A stretch of DNA of 64,000 nucleotides from Corynebacterium vitaeruminis DSM 20294 (GCF_000550805.1 NZ_CP004353.1:2666001-2730000); one strand, 5' to 3'; positions 39,966-49,583 are shown, counted from the stretch's first letter. The notes: generated by a model not told the origin, from the letters alone. Program-made: numbers and translations.

Positions 39966-40941
39966 GGACCTGATCGTGGGTCTTGTTGAGCTGGTAGCCC
40001 CACTGCAGCCAGTTGTGCAGGCCGGTGATCGGGTAGTCGACGGTCGGGTTGATGCCGGACACGCGCGCCTTCAGCTCCCACTGGACGGTGGTGAAGCGGG
40101 AGAAGGACTCGAGGACTGCACCGTTGATGACGTCGCCCAGGTTGTAGGCGGCGAAGTCGGCCGGGGCGGCCAGGCCGTTACCGGCGGAGATGTAGACATC
40201 CTTGCCGCGCAGGCCGTCCATGTTCCAGAACGGGTCGTTGGCGAAGCGGTCCGGGCTGATGATGGTGCCGTACATCGCGTTGATGTTGAAGCCGCCGACG
40301 TCAAGCATGGCCAGACGCAGCAGGGTCTGCATGCCCGGCATGGTCATGTTGAGGTAGCCGGACCACGACATGGCCTGCTTGAACTGCTCCGGGTGGCGGG
40401 CGGCCAGGTTCAGTGCGGCGGTGCCGCCCATGGACAGGCCAGCGATGGAGTTGTTGGTCGGGTCAATACCGAAGTTTGCCTGCAGGTACGCGGGCAGCTC
40501 GGAGGTCAGGAAGGTCTCCCACTTGTAGTTGACCGAGTCCGAGGAGTAGGTCGCGGGCGCAATCCAGTCGGAGTAGAAGGAGGCCGCGCCGCCCACCGGC
40601 ATAACCAGGGTGATGTTGCTTCCGTCGTAGACGGCCGGGGCGTTGACGTCCTTGGTCCACGCGCTGGCCTCGTTGGTGGCGCGCATGCCGTCGAGCAGGT
40701 AGAAGGCCGCGTTGCCGCCGCGTGCGGCGGGCTTGATCTGAACGGTGATGTTCTGACCCATGGACGGCGACCACACCTCACAACGCTGAACGCCGTAGCC
40801 GACGGCGTCATCGACACAGCCGGCGCCGAGCGCCGATGCCGAACCCGCCCCCACGACCATGAGGGATGCTGCGGCAGCCACAGCGGTGATGGATGCAGCT
40901 ACTTTCTTGCTTGCGTTCCTGAGTCGGGCCACAAAACTCAT
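39943..40941 (-). CDS. cmt2: Mycolyltransferase, short form (Cmt2-like)
   Basis: Secreted Ag85-type mycolyltransferase of 332 residues without LGFP repeats. The signal peptide ends near SASALGAG. The nucleophile is Ser170 in GLSMGG, and the catalytic His is in ITGLHNWLQWGYQ. The pattern IVxMPVGGxxSFYSDW of the family is present as LVMPVGGAASFYSDW. Start ATG 40941 has GAGGAG upstream. Its last 7 codons lie inside the insertion-sequence duplication. The upstream neighbour is aftB, as in C. glutamicum. Confidence 0.92.
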   Translation of the reverse strand: MSFVARLRNASKKVAASITAVAAAASLMVVGAGSASALGAGCVDDAVGYGVQRCEVWSPSMGQNITVQIKPAARGGNAAFYLLDGMRATNEASAWTKDVNAPAVYDGSNITLVMPVGGAASFYSDWIAPATYSSDSVNYKWETFLTSELPAYLQANFGIDPTNNSIAGLSMGGTAALNLAARHPEQFKQAMSWSGYLNMTMPGMQTLLRLAMLDVGGFNINAMYGTIISPDRFANDPFWNMDGLRGKDVYISAGNGLAAPADFAAYNLGDVINGAVLESFSRFTTVQWELKARVSGINPTVDYPITGLHNWLQWGYQLNKTHDQVLNVMNAW

Positions 40942-41165
40942 GTTTCTCCTCGGTGTACTTTAAGCTTTGGTAGCGCGCCGAGCCCCGCAACCACGCGGCT
41001 GCACGGCGGGACACACACGTTCCTTATCTGACAGAGATATCTGCGAATTGTAACGCTTCGTTACATTCGATCCGAGTTAATCCTAGACCATGTAACGAAC
41101 AAATAAACAACGCCGACAGATTTCATTAAGGGAAAACCTCGGCCTTTCCTTAATATATATGCCAC

Positions 41166-43082
41166 CTAACGCGGGGCGTCTAGCTTGATTTCGTGCTGCC
41201 AGTAAATCGGCAATACCGGGTTGACCGGCAGCTGGTCGTAGTAGTCCCACGGATCGTCGCTGAGCTCGAGCGTGCGGCCGGTCGTGAGCGCAAATTTAAG
41301 GTTTGCCACGAATCTTCCGGGCGTCAGCGGGGCACGATAGGACTCAAACAGCTCGCGGAAGTCCTTCGTGTAGAGCACCCAGCGCGCCAGCTGCGCCTCG
41401 TTCTTGTCGATGAACGGCGGCAGCAGATTGAGGTCGTCGGCCGAGTCGGCGGCCTGCCACTCCATGGGCAGGAACTTGTCGTGGCCGATGCGCCCATCCT
41501 CGATGCGCGGCTGGCGCGCGGCGAGCGGGTTGGCCAAGCCCACGTTGTCCACGACGCGGACGTCCAGCGGCGCGTTCATGCTCGTCATGCCGAGGTTGAG
41601 CAGCACGACGGTCATCGGCATCTGCGCCAGGTCGGTGGCCTCGCTCGTGTGCCACACCGGCACCCACGAATAGGAGATGGGGTCCTGCGTGGCGAGGATG
41701 GACGTCATCTGTCCCGCGTTCTGCTGACGGCTTTCCTCCATCTTCTCCTCCCAGTCGTTCATGAGCGGGATGGTGAGGAAGTCGGAGGCCACCAGCGGCG
41801 GGGTGTCGCGCTTGGCGTACTGCGTCCAGAACTCGCGCTCGTCGACCACGCCCAGCGGCTCGGTCGAGCCCGTCGGCGGGATCTGGTACGGGTGCCCGCC
41901 GAGAACGGCGGCGATCGACCACCACACCCCGCCCGCAAACAGCGCGAGCGAGCCCCAGTGCGCGAGCGTCATGCACCCGCCCAGGTCGTAGACCTTCACC
42001 ACCGACACCGGCAGCAGCAGCGTGAACAGCGGGAGCAAGAGCATGCGCCCGTGCATGAAGTCGCCGCCGACCTTGATCACGTAGACCACGTGCAAGACAC
42101 CGCAGATCAGCATGAGAATGACGGCGCTGGCAGGGCGTCGCAAAGCGAAAAAGCGCTCCTTAGTAGTTGCTTGTCGACGCTTCGCTGGCGAGTCCGCTGC
42201 CGAAGAACGGACGTGGAGCAGCGCGAGCGCACCGGCGGCCGCCGCAATCGCCAGGCCCAGGTAGAGCGCGTAGGGCTCGGCGAAGTTCTGCACGTACTCC
42301 CAGCCCACACCCCACTCGGAGCCGGACGCGGACTTCGCCACCGCGGTCTGCGGCACGAGCAGCCCGTAGTAGCCCATGCGGAAGAACTCGTAGCCGCCGG
42401 GAAGCGGCAGGGCCCACGCGAGCACCACCAGCGCCTTGCGCCAGGAACCCGCGGTGGCCAGCAGCAACAGGATCGCAAGCCCGCCGTACATGGCCAGCTC
42501 CGGGCGCACGAGCCAAGACAGGCCCGACCACAGGGCGAGGAGATAGAGGCTCCCATCGCGCCCGCGGGCCTCGCCGCCTTCCGCGGCGGTGGGAGCCGAC
42601 TGCGCCCAGCGGACGAGCAGCAGCCACTGCACCGCGATCCACAGCAGGCACAGGCCCCACTCGAGTCCGGAGGTGGCGAAGTCGCGCGCGGGCGGGAGCG
42701 AGATGTACATGAGCCCGCCGAGCGGGAGGAAGAGGGCGCCCGCGCCCTTGTACAGGCGCGAGGTGGCCCACGCCGCGATGAGTAGGGCGGCGGTGGTGAA
42801 GATGAGCGCGCACCACATGGCGATGTACTCGAGCTTGGCATCGCTCAGGCGGGCCACCGCGTAGATGACGTACTGCCACACGGTGGAGGTGTTGGCCTCG
42901 ACGCGCTCGCCGGCGTTGAAGACGGGGCCGTTGCCCGCGAGCAGGTTCCGGACAGTGCGCAAGACGATGAGCCCGTCGTCGCTCATCCAGCGGCGCTGCC
43001 AGCCGCCGATGAACGTCAGTACAGCAACCGTCACCGCGGAAAGGAGGGCAGTGACAAAGTTGAGGTTGCGCGCTTTACTCAT
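41166..43082 (-). CDS. aftB: Arabinofuranosyltransferase AftB
   Basis: GT-C membrane transferase that adds terminal beta-1,2 arabinofuranose from decaprenyl-phospho-arabinose to arabinogalactan, making the site for mycolate attachment. 638 residues from MSKARNLNF, which I prefer to an upstream frame start at 43169 because AGGGTG lies just upstream. About ten N-terminal helices are followed by a soluble C-terminal domain. The first periplasmic loop has WMSDDGLIVLRTVRNLLAGNG with the catalytic Asp pair of GT-C enzymes. A motif B copy (42169) falls in a loop. Located between ubiA and cmt2, like Rv3805c. Confidence 0.9.
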   Translation of the reverse strand: MSKARNLNFVTALLSAVTVAVLTFIGGWQRRWMSDDGLIVLRTVRNLLAGNGPVFNAGERVEANTSTVWQYVIYAVARLSDAKLEYIAMWCALIFTTAALLIAAWATSRLYKGAGALFLPLGGLMYISLPPARDFATSGLEWGLCLLWIAVQWLLLVRWAQSAPTAAEGGEARGRDGSLYLLALWSGLSWLVRPELAMYGGLAILLLLATAGSWRKALVVLAWALPLPGGYEFFRMGYYGLLVPQTAVAKSASGSEWGVGWEYVQNFAEPYALYLGLAIAAAAGALALLHVRSSAADSPAKRRQATTKERFFALRRPASAVILMLICGVLHVVYVIKVGGDFMHGRMLLLPLFTLLLPVSVVKVYDLGGCMTLAHWGSLALFAGGVWWSIAAVLGGHPYQIPPTGSTEPLGVVDEREFWTQYAKRDTPPLVASDFLTIPLMNDWEEKMEESRQQNAGQMTSILATQDPISYSWVPVWHTSEATDLAQMPMTVVLLNLGMTSMNAPLDVRVVDNVGLANPLAARQPRIEDGRIGHDKFLPMEWQAADSADDLNLLPPFIDKNEAQLARWVLYTKDFRELFESYRAPLTPGRFVANLKFALTTGRTLELSDDPWDYYDQLPVNPVLPIYWQHEIKLDAPR

Positions 43083-43225
43083 GAAGAAACACCCTAGCAC
43101 CGGGGCGGATATAACCCCGGCACCCTCCGCCGATGGCCAGGCGATCGTGTCCATATCGTTGCCGACCAAAGTGATGCATGCGGCGCCGCGCGCTCCTCAG
43201 GTCGCCGCCTCAGTCGCAACAAAAA

Positions 43226-43247
43226 TGGCCGCCCCGAGGGGCGGCCA
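43226..43247 (-). terminator. Terminator between ubiA and aftB
   Basis: A 10-bp stem TGGCCGCCCC/GGGGCGGCCA followed on the minus strand by five T. It lies 20 bases past the ubiA stop, so aftB probably has its own promoter within 43083-43225. Confidence 0.82.
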
Positions 43248-43267
43248 CATTCAAGGTTCCGGTGAGG

Positions 43268-44245
43268 CTAGAGCGCCGGGATGACGTAGACGGCCATGCC
43301 GATGCAGGCCACCCACGCGAGCGCGAGGACCTGCAGCGCGCGGTCGGACAGCGCGAGCTCGTCGGGGGCGCCGCCGTTGCCGCGGTCGATGTCCATCGCG
43401 TAGCGCAGGATGGCCACGGTGAACGGCACCATGGACACCTGGTACCACACCGACGCGGAGCCGCTGGCGCTGCTTGCCATCTCAAAGCCCCACAGGGAGT
43501 AGGAGATGACCACGGCCGAGGCAGACAGCGTCCACACGAACCGCAGGTAGGTGGCGGTGTAGCCCTCGAGCGACTTGCGGATCTTGGCGCCGGACTTCTC
43601 CGCGAGCAGCAGCTCCGCGTAGCGCTTGCCGGAGGCCATGAACAGCGAGCCGAAGGCGGCGACCAAGAGGAACCACTGCGAGAACTCGATGCCCGCCGCC
43701 ACGCCGCCGCCCATCGCGCGCAGCATGAAGCCGGAGCTGACCAGGGCGATGTCGATCACCGGCTGGTGCTTCCAGCCGAAGCAGTAGCCCAGCTGCAGGA
43801 CGATATAGACGGAGATGACGATGGCCAGACCGAAGGAGCTGGCCAAGAGGCTGACGCCGATGGCTGCGATGATGAGCACGATCGCCATGGCGTAGGCCAT
43901 GTTCACCGGCAGCACGCCCGCCGCGATGGGGCGGAAGCGCTTGGTCGGGTGCGCGCGGTCGGCCTCGACGTCGCGGGCGTCATTAATAAGGTAGATGGAC
44001 GACGCCGCGAGACAGAAGACCACGAAGGCGATGACCACGTCGATGAGCGTGCGGGTGTCGAACAGCGCGTCCGCGCCAGCCGACATCGGGGCCGCCAAGA
44101 CGAGGACGTTCTTGACCCACTGCTTCGGGCGCAGCGCCTTGATCATGCCGTCGAGGAGGTTCTTCGGCGGATGGTGCTTCGTGTCTACCTCATCCAGGCC
44201 GCTGGTGTGCGGCTCGGAATCAATGATGCCGTTTTGCTCGGCCAT
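43268..44245 (-). CDS. ubiA: Decaprenyl-phosphate phosphoribosyltransferase (UbiA, DPPR synthase)
   Basis: Transfers 5-phosphoribose from PRPP to decaprenyl phosphate, the first committed step to the arabinose donor DPA. 325 residues with about nine helices. The UbiA prenyl-diphosphate motif NDARDVEADRAHPTK is at about residues 85-99, with a second Asp-rich loop further on (LLLAEKSGAK region). Start ATG 44245 is 2 bases after the PAP2 stop, so the genes are coupled. Same order as Rv3806c-Rv3807c-Rv3808c. Confidence 0.93.
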   Translation of the reverse strand: MAEQNGIIDSEPHTSGLDEVDTKHHPPKNLLDGMIKALRPKQWVKNVLVLAAPMSAGADALFDTRTLIDVVIAFVVFCLAASSIYLINDARDVEADRAHPTKRFRPIAAGVLPVNMAYAMAIVLIIAAIGVSLLASSFGLAIVISVYIVLQLGYCFGWKHQPVIDIALVSSGFMLRAMGGGVAAGIEFSQWFLLVAAFGSLFMASGKRYAELLLAEKSGAKIRKSLEGYTATYLRFVWTLSASAVVISYSLWGFEMASSASGSASVWYQVSMVPFTVAILRYAMDIDRGNGGAPDELALSDRALQVLALAWVACIGMAVYVIPAL

Positions 44246-44247
44246 TT

Positions 44248-44760
44248 CTAGATTGCCTTCCCAATTCGAGCGACCGCCTCTGCAGTCGCGGCTCCCACGA
44301 CCGCGCCGGTGAGCACGTCCGTGGGGTAATGCACTCCGAGAACCATACGCGAAATCATCATCACGGGCACACCCAACAGGGGCAGGGGGTTCTTGGTCAG
44401 CTTCGCCAGACTCACCAGCGCCGCCGAGGTCGACGTGGCGTGCGAGCTGGGGAAACTCAGCTTGCTCGGGGTGCCCACGCCGATCTTGATGCGCTCGTCG
44501 TGGGGGCGCTTGCGCCGCACGATGCGCTTGACCACCACGCTGATCGCGTGCGAGACGAACGCGGCAACCGCCAGCTCGATCCACTGCTTGCGCCGTTGCT
44601 TGTCGACGAGGGCGCCTACGGTTCCCAGCCCCATCCAGCCGAGGGCGTGCTCACCGAAGTGGGACAGCCCCCGCGCGGTGGCCAGCACGCCCGGCTTGTC
44701 GCCGATGGCCTCCTGCAGCGCGACGAGGACGTCGGCCTCGCTCCTGATCGTGGTCGCCAC
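44248..44760 (-). CDS. PAP2-family phosphatase, likely decaprenylphosphoryl-5-phosphoribose phosphatase (Rv3807c-like)
   Basis: Membrane phosphatase of 170 residues with the three PAP2 motifs: KRIVRRKRP, PSSHA and SRMVLGVHYPTDV, giving the catalytic His and Arg residues. In mycobacteria the protein at this position is proposed to dephosphorylate DPPR, made by UbiA. It is packed between glfT2 (2 bases) and ubiA (2 bases), so the three are one operon. One motif B copy at 44598. Confidence 0.88.
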   Translation of the reverse strand: MATTIRSEADVLVALQEAIGDKPGVLATARGLSHFGEHALGWMGLGTVGALVDKQRRKQWIELAVAAFVSHAISVVVKRIVRRKRPHDERIKIGVGTPSKLSFPSSHATSTSAALVSLAKLTKNPLPLLGVPVMMISRMVLGVHYPTDVLTGAVVGAATAEAVARIGKAI

Positions 44761-44762
44761 CT

Positions 44763-46799
44763 TTAGCTCTCCTCACCTGGTTCGAAGATCTCGGACCACG
44801 CCTTGCGGCTGGTCATCTCGGCGTGCGCCGCGCGGTAGCTGCGCTTGAGCTCCTCGAAGCGCTGCGCCACCTCCTTCTGCAGGCGGCGGGACTCGTTGAG
44901 CAGCTCCTTGGCCTGCTCGAGGTTGCGCTTGCGGTAGACCACGCCGCGGCCATCCGCAGTGGTCACGGTTGCGCCATCCAGGCGAGACAGGCTAAACCAG
45001 CGAGCCTCGACCGGAGCCAGGTTGGCCTGCGGCACCTCGTAGTGCTTCGGGTCCGCCTTGCTCAGCGAGTGCTTGAGCCCCTTGGCCAGCCACACGGCCT
45101 TCTTGATGGGGGCCAGGCGCCCGCCGATGTCCTGGATCGGCACGCCCGGGATGCCGGACGGCGCGGGCAGGTCGGCTGCGGTCGGCAGCACGACGGCGTC
45201 CGAGTAGGTCTTGCGGATCGCGGCGATCCGCGGCAGGGAGGTCTCCAGGATGTCGAAGAAGTGGTCGGGACCCGCGAGGAAGTCCTTCATAGCCTCGTTC
45301 TGGATGGCGACGGTGGAGTACTCCAGGCAGAGCAGGTGCTTGAAGGTGGCCTTCTGCATGCTCTTGATGATGCCGTCGACCGGACCCTCGTGGTAGTTCG
45401 CTGCCACCACCAGGCGGTTGCGCAGGTGGAAGTAGGCCTGCCAGTCGATGGCGTCGTCCTTGTCCGACCAGGCCATGTGCCAGATGGCGATGCCCGGCCA
45501 GGTGGCCGTGGGGTAGCCGTGCTTGCGGGCACGCAGGCCGTACTCGGCGTCGTCCCACTTGATAAACAGCGGCAGCGGCTGGCCGATCTCCTCGGCGACG
45601 ACGCGCGGGATCATGCACATCCACCAGCCGTTGAACTCGGCGTCGATGCGGCGGTGCAGGTCGATGGAGTCGGTGACGACCTTGGGGTTGCGGGCGTCGA
45701 TCGGGTTGGCGTTCTCGCCACGATCGGACAGCGGGTGCGCCGAGAAGTCGTGGTCGTAGTGCACGTGCGGGGCGGACGTCCACATGAAGTCGTGGCGGCC
45801 GATGACCTCGCCCATGGTGTGCAGGTGGCTGCGCTCCTGCAGGTTGAGCATCTGCCCGCCGACGAGGATCGGGCTCTTGGCGTAGCGGGCGACCTGGAGG
45901 GCACGCAGCACGGAGTCGGGCTCGATGGCGATGTCGTCGTCCATGTAGAGGATGTACGGGCTCTTCTTCGCGCCCGCGGGCTTGTCGCCGTCCACTCCGC
46001 CGAGCGCCTCGTACATGATGCGGGAGTAACCGCCGGAGCCGCCAAGGTTACCCTGGCGGAACTCGAAGAAGCGGTCGCCGAAGGCAGCGGTGGCGGCGGC
46101 GTAGCCGGGCTCGTCGGCCGGGTGCTTGTTGCCCTGGTCGGGCATGATGACGGTGTCGATGATCGCGTCGACCTCGGGGTCGGAGGCGAGCGCCTCGAGC
46201 GCCGCCACGGCGTCGGCCGGGCGGTTGAACGTAGGAATACCCACGGTCACGCGCGGCTCGAAGGGGCCGACCTTCTCGCCGTTGGGCAGGGTCTGTGGGC
46301 CCGGCGCGCACGGCGCGAACCAGCCGGCGTTGGCGATGGTGGCGTCGGTCTCCGTGGTGATCTCGTACCACAGCCAGCCGCCGTCCTCGAAGGGCTGCAG
46401 GGACAGCTCGAACTCGATCGCGTCGTTGGAGACCACGGCGCCCTCGACGGCGATGCGGGCGCCGTCGATCTTGGAGCGGAACACGTCCACGCGCACGGTG
46501 CCGGTCACCTCCAGCCGCAGGACCACGGAGTCGAGCTGCGACCAGCGGCGCCAGTAGCTGGCGGGAAAGGCGTTGAAGTAGGTCTGGAAGCTGACCTCGC
46601 TGCGGGCGGGGATGCTGAGGCTCGTGCGGGACTCCCACGTCGCGCGGTGGTGGTTGCGCTCGGACTCGATGAGGTAGAGCATGCGCACATCGAAAGGCTC
46701 ACCTGCGCGGGGCAGCAGGAATCGCTGCAGCTTCTCCACTGCCTTCGATTCCTTCTGCTCCTTGGGTGCCTTCGTTTCTGTGCTTGTGTCAGCGCTCAT
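44763..46799 (-). CDS. glfT2: Galactofuranosyltransferase GlfT2
   Basis: Processive enzyme that polymerises the galactan of arabinogalactan with alternating beta-1,5 and beta-1,6 linkages, from UDP-galactofuranose, at the cytoplasmic face. 678 residues from ATG 46799. A beta-sandwich N-terminal domain is followed by a GT-A core with metal motif MDDDI (Asp-Asp-Asp), WDDAEYG as catalytic acidic motif, and WHMAW with the metal-binding His. Then a helical C-terminus with KRSYRAAHAEMTS. No membrane helix. No clear ribosome site stands directly before the ATG, so the start is not certain. First gene of the glfT2-PAP2-ubiA operon. Confidence 0.94.
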   Translation of the reverse strand: MSADTSTETKAPKEQKESKAVEKLQRFLLPRAGEPFDVRMLYLIESERNHHRATWESRTSLSIPARSEVSFQTYFNAFPASYWRRWSQLDSVVLRLEVTGTVRVDVFRSKIDGARIAVEGAVVSNDAIEFELSLQPFEDGGWLWYEITTETDATIANAGWFAPCAPGPQTLPNGEKVGPFEPRVTVGIPTFNRPADAVAALEALASDPEVDAIIDTVIMPDQGNKHPADEPGYAAATAAFGDRFFEFRQGNLGGSGGYSRIMYEALGGVDGDKPAGAKKSPYILYMDDDIAIEPDSVLRALQVARYAKSPILVGGQMLNLQERSHLHTMGEVIGRHDFMWTSAPHVHYDHDFSAHPLSDRGENANPIDARNPKVVTDSIDLHRRIDAEFNGWWMCMIPRVVAEEIGQPLPLFIKWDDAEYGLRARKHGYPTATWPGIAIWHMAWSDKDDAIDWQAYFHLRNRLVVAANYHEGPVDGIIKSMQKATFKHLLCLEYSTVAIQNEAMKDFLAGPDHFFDILETSLPRIAAIRKTYSDAVVLPTAADLPAPSGIPGVPIQDIGGRLAPIKKAVWLAKGLKHSLSKADPKHYEVPQANLAPVEARWFSLSRLDGATVTTADGRGVVYRKRNLEQAKELLNESRRLQKEVAQRFEELKRSYRAAHAEMTSRKAWSEIFEPGEES

Positions 46800-47023
46800 A
46801 GGAGGCGGAAACCTTTCTGAAAAGTCTGTTCTGCCCGTTATCGGTGACGGGCACAGTTCACGTTTCAAGCATAGTTGCCCGCACCCACGCCGACGCTCAC
46901 AAACGCACCTTCTGTCACAAAAACCGCAGCGTCCGGCGCGCGTGGGTTACGCGTGTCGGCCGCTTTAAGTACAGTCGGTTTCATAAAGCACTGTCGCCGT
47001 TTCCTCGAAGGAAGGACGAACTC

Positions 47024-48367
47024 ATGCGACGCACCGCGCAGCTATCTGCACTGCTAGGCGCCCTGTTCATGGCGGTCGTGGCCTTGGGCCTTGCCCCGCA
47101 CGCCGCCGCCGCAACCCCGCAGCAGGTTACCGTCTACGACCCCGACGACGTGCTGAGCGACCAGGAGGAGGCCACGCTCAGGGACGAGACCGCAAAGCTC
47201 GACTTCCCGGTCGACGTGCCGCACGTGGACTACATCGTCAGCGCCACCGCCACAGCCCCGTATGACGACTGGGTCAAGGACTTCGGCCTCAATCAGCACC
47301 GCGAGCTCATCAACGCCGAGGGCAACAAGTGGGCCGACGGGCACGTGCTGTTCACCGTCGACGTCAACCTCCGCAAGATGGGCACCTACGTCGGCGAGGA
47401 CCTCAAGGAACCGCTGGGGTACACCAGCGACGCCACCAAGTACGTCGACTCCATGCAGAGTGACTTCAAGAAGGGTGACTGGGTCGGCGGCCTGCTCACC
47501 GGCGCCCAGACTGTGGCCGATCACGGCTCCTCCAGCGGCTTGTCCGCTACCCAGGGCGCGCTGCTCGGCGGCGGCATCGCGGTGCTGGGAGTCGGAGCCG
47601 CGGGCGTGGCGGTCGCTGCCACGCGCAAGAAGCAGCGCAGCAAGGCGCTTACGGACTACGACACCGTGGCCACGGACTACGCGCGGCTCGCGGGCGAGCT
47701 GGACTCCATCGACGTGCGCGCGCATTCGCTCCGCTCGCCCATCGCGGATGCCGCTTTACGACGCCAATGGGAAGAGATCAAATCCGGATTCCTTAACTAT
47801 CACGACGCCATGATGCACCTTCCCGAGAAGGCGGATGAGAAGGCGATCTTCGCCCGGCGCAAGGAGTTCGCGTCCGCCGCCGGCAGCGTCGAGTCGCTGC
47901 GGCATGCCGAGGCCAACATCGAGACGATGTTCAAGATGGAAAACGGCGACACCGACACCCGCCTGCGCGAGCTTCTCAACCTGCGCGAGGACATCCTCAA
48001 GGCCCGGGTCGAGGCAAAGGATTCGGCGATCGCCGAGCGCATCGGCGAGCTCGACGCCCGCAGCCAGGCGCTCATGAAGAGCCTCGACTCCCCCGCGCTC
48101 ATGGACGAGTACTCGCAAATCGTCTCCGAATTCGGAACGCTCACCCAGGCGCTGGCCAAGAAGCAGCTGACCAAGGCCAACCTGGACAAGCACGAAACTC
48201 CCTCCCTGGGCTCGGCCGACTGGCACCCGGGATACGGCTACAACAACTACGTGCCGTTCATGCTCATGAGCACCTGGCACAGCGAGGCCGTCCAGGCCGC
48301 GAGCTCGTCTAGCACGGCCTCCTACTCCGGCGGGTTCTCCGGCGCGGGCGCGTCGGGAAGCTTCTGA
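47024..48367 (+). CDS. Secreted/membrane DUF5129 (TPM-like) protein
   Basis: Protein of 447 residues. A signal peptide ends at AHAAAA, then a domain of TPM phosphatase/DUF5129 type begins VTVYDPDDVLSDQEEATLRDE. A membrane helix is at about 185-210 (GGGIAVLGVGAAGVAVAAT). A long cytoplasmic coiled-coil-rich region of charged helices follows, with a Gly/Ser tail at the end. AAGGAAGG stands upstream of ATG 47024. Its 3' end overlaps the convergent PAP2 gene by 46 bases. The gene is divergent from glfT2. Function unknown. Confidence 0.75.
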   Translation: MRRTAQLSALLGALFMAVVALGLAPHAAAATPQQVTVYDPDDVLSDQEEATLRDETAKLDFPVDVPHVDYIVSATATAPYDDWVKDFGLNQHRELINAEGNKWADGHVLFTVDVNLRKMGTYVGEDLKEPLGYTSDATKYVDSMQSDFKKGDWVGGLLTGAQTVADHGSSSGLSATQGALLGGGIAVLGVGAAGVAVAATRKKQRSKALTDYDTVATDYARLAGELDSIDVRAHSLRSPIADAALRRQWEEIKSGFLNYHDAMMHLPEKADEKAIFARRKEFASAAGSVESLRHAEANIETMFKMENGDTDTRLRELLNLREDILKARVEAKDSAIAERIGELDARSQALMKSLDSPALMDEYSQIVSEFGTLTQALAKKQLTKANLDKHETPSLGSADWHPGYGYNNYVPFMLMSTWHSEAVQAASSSSTASYSGGFSGAGASGSF

Positions 48368-48849
48368 CCCGGCCACAACGCCCACGCGGCGGCGGCCACC
48401 CCGACGCCGAGGGCGGCGCCGGCGAGCACGTCGCTGGGCCAGTGCACGCCGACGTAGAGCCTGCTTGCGCCCACCAGCACGGCAAGCAGCCACGCGGGAA
48501 GGGTCCACCAGCTGCGGAAATACAGGGTCAACGCCATCGCGAGCGCGAACGACGCGGTGGCGTGCCCGGAGGGAAACGAGTAGTTGTGCTCGGCCACCAG
48601 GTGCAGGGCGGCGTCCGGGCGGGCGCGCCCCACGAGCTGCTTGATCGCGCTGCTCGCGGCCCACGCGGCACCGACGGCCACGAGGGGGAAGGAGGCGCGG
48701 GCGTAGCGTCGATAAGCAAGAAACGCCGACAACCCGCCGCCCGCGACGAGGATGAAAAACGGGCGGGTCGACTGCGTCAGCGCCACCACCGCTGGCGTGA
48801 GCGCCGGGCTGCGGTGGGCGATGATCGCGTCGAGGATCGTGGCATCCAC
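48322..48849 (-). CDS. PAP2-family membrane phosphatase
   Basis: Protein of 175 residues with five to six helices and PAP2 motifs KQLVGRARP, SFPSGHA and SRLYVGVHWPSDV. It probably dephosphorylates a lipid phosphate such as an undecaprenyl or decaprenyl diphosphate. The GTG start follows directly on the TAG of the ArsC-like gene (TAGGTG), so it may be translationally coupled. The C-terminal Pro-rich tail overlaps the DUF5129 gene by 46 bases on the other strand. Motif B copy at 48706. Confidence 0.85.
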   Translation of the reverse strand: MDATILDAIIAHRSPALTPAVVALTQSTRPFFILVAGGGLSAFLAYRRYARASFPLVAVGAAWAASSAIKQLVGRARPDAALHLVAEHNYSFPSGHATASFALAMALTLYFRSWWTLPAWLLAVLVGASRLYVGVHWPSDVLAGAALGVGVAAAAWALWPGQKLPDAPAPENPPE

Positions 48850-49452
48850 CTAAGAAACGCCCAGCTCAGCCAGCAAACCGCGGACCTTGCCCTCAACCTG
48901 ATCGGCGATCGCGCGCACCACCGCGATGTCCTTACCCTCGGGATCCTCGACGTCCCACTTCACGGTGCGCTGGCCGGGGACGCCCGGCACCTCGTCGACG
49001 CCCATGAGCACGACCACGTCGGAGGCGTGCACGACGCGCGGGACGATGCCCTTCTGGTAGAGGAAGCCGTGGTCGATGCCGCGCTCGGTGAGCACCTGCA
49101 GCACCTGGGGGTTGATGCCGCCGGTGGGGTGCAGGCCGACGGAGCGGTAGACCACCTTCTCCCCCGCGAGGGCGTGGGTGAGCGCCGCGGCGAGCTGGGA
49201 GCGGCCGGCGTTGCGCTCGCAAACGTAGAGGATTTCCTTGCGCGAGTTGGCGCCCTTTCCGCCGGACTCCGCCAGCTCGTGGAGGCGCTCGGAGGCGTCG
49301 CGCTCGACCATGACGGGCACGAAGTCGGCGATCTTGGCGTCCTTATTCTCGTCGATGGCCTCGTCGACGATCCGGTCGATCGTGGCGGCATCGAAGGCGT
49401 GGCCGTAGCGTCGGTGGAGGTCTTCGCGGACGATGGCAAACTTGTCGATCAT
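48850..49452 (-). CDS. Low-molecular-weight phosphatase / arsenate-reductase-like protein with N-terminal helical domain
   Basis: Protein of 200 residues. Residues 1-60 form a three-helix domain. Residues 70-200 form the LMW-PTP/ArsC domain with P-loop CERNAGRS (CX5R). In corynebacterial ArsC1/ArsC2 enzymes this Cys reacts with arsenate and mycothiol. Typical enzymes have VxNAGRS; here Glu-Arg precede Asn, which may change specificity. No ars operon partners are nearby, so it may instead be a protein tyrosine phosphatase. Upstream sequence is AT-rich and holds the promoter. Confidence 0.75.
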   Translation of the reverse strand: MIDKFAIVREDLHRRYGHAFDAATIDRIVDEAIDENKDAKIADFVPVMVERDASERLHELAESGGKGANSRKEILYVCERNAGRSQLAAALTHALAGEKVVYRSVGLHPTGGINPQVLQVLTERGIDHGFLYQKGIVPRVVHASDVVVLMGVDEVPGVPGQRTVKWDVEDPEGKDIAVVRAIADQVEGKVRGLLAELGVS

Positions 49453-49583
49453 GTTAGTTAACCCCGTGTTTAGATTGTTTACTCAGAATTAAGATTACCG
49501 CAGGTAAACGCGTATAAATAACCACGCAACACTAACATGATGTCGCCAATAAATTTGCACTGGGGAGGGCAGAAATGCAAAAA

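Noticed and set aside
43083..43169. Upstream extension of AftB by 29 codons
   Set aside because: The added residues are not hydrophobic or AftB-like, and the later ATG (43082) has the better ribosome site.
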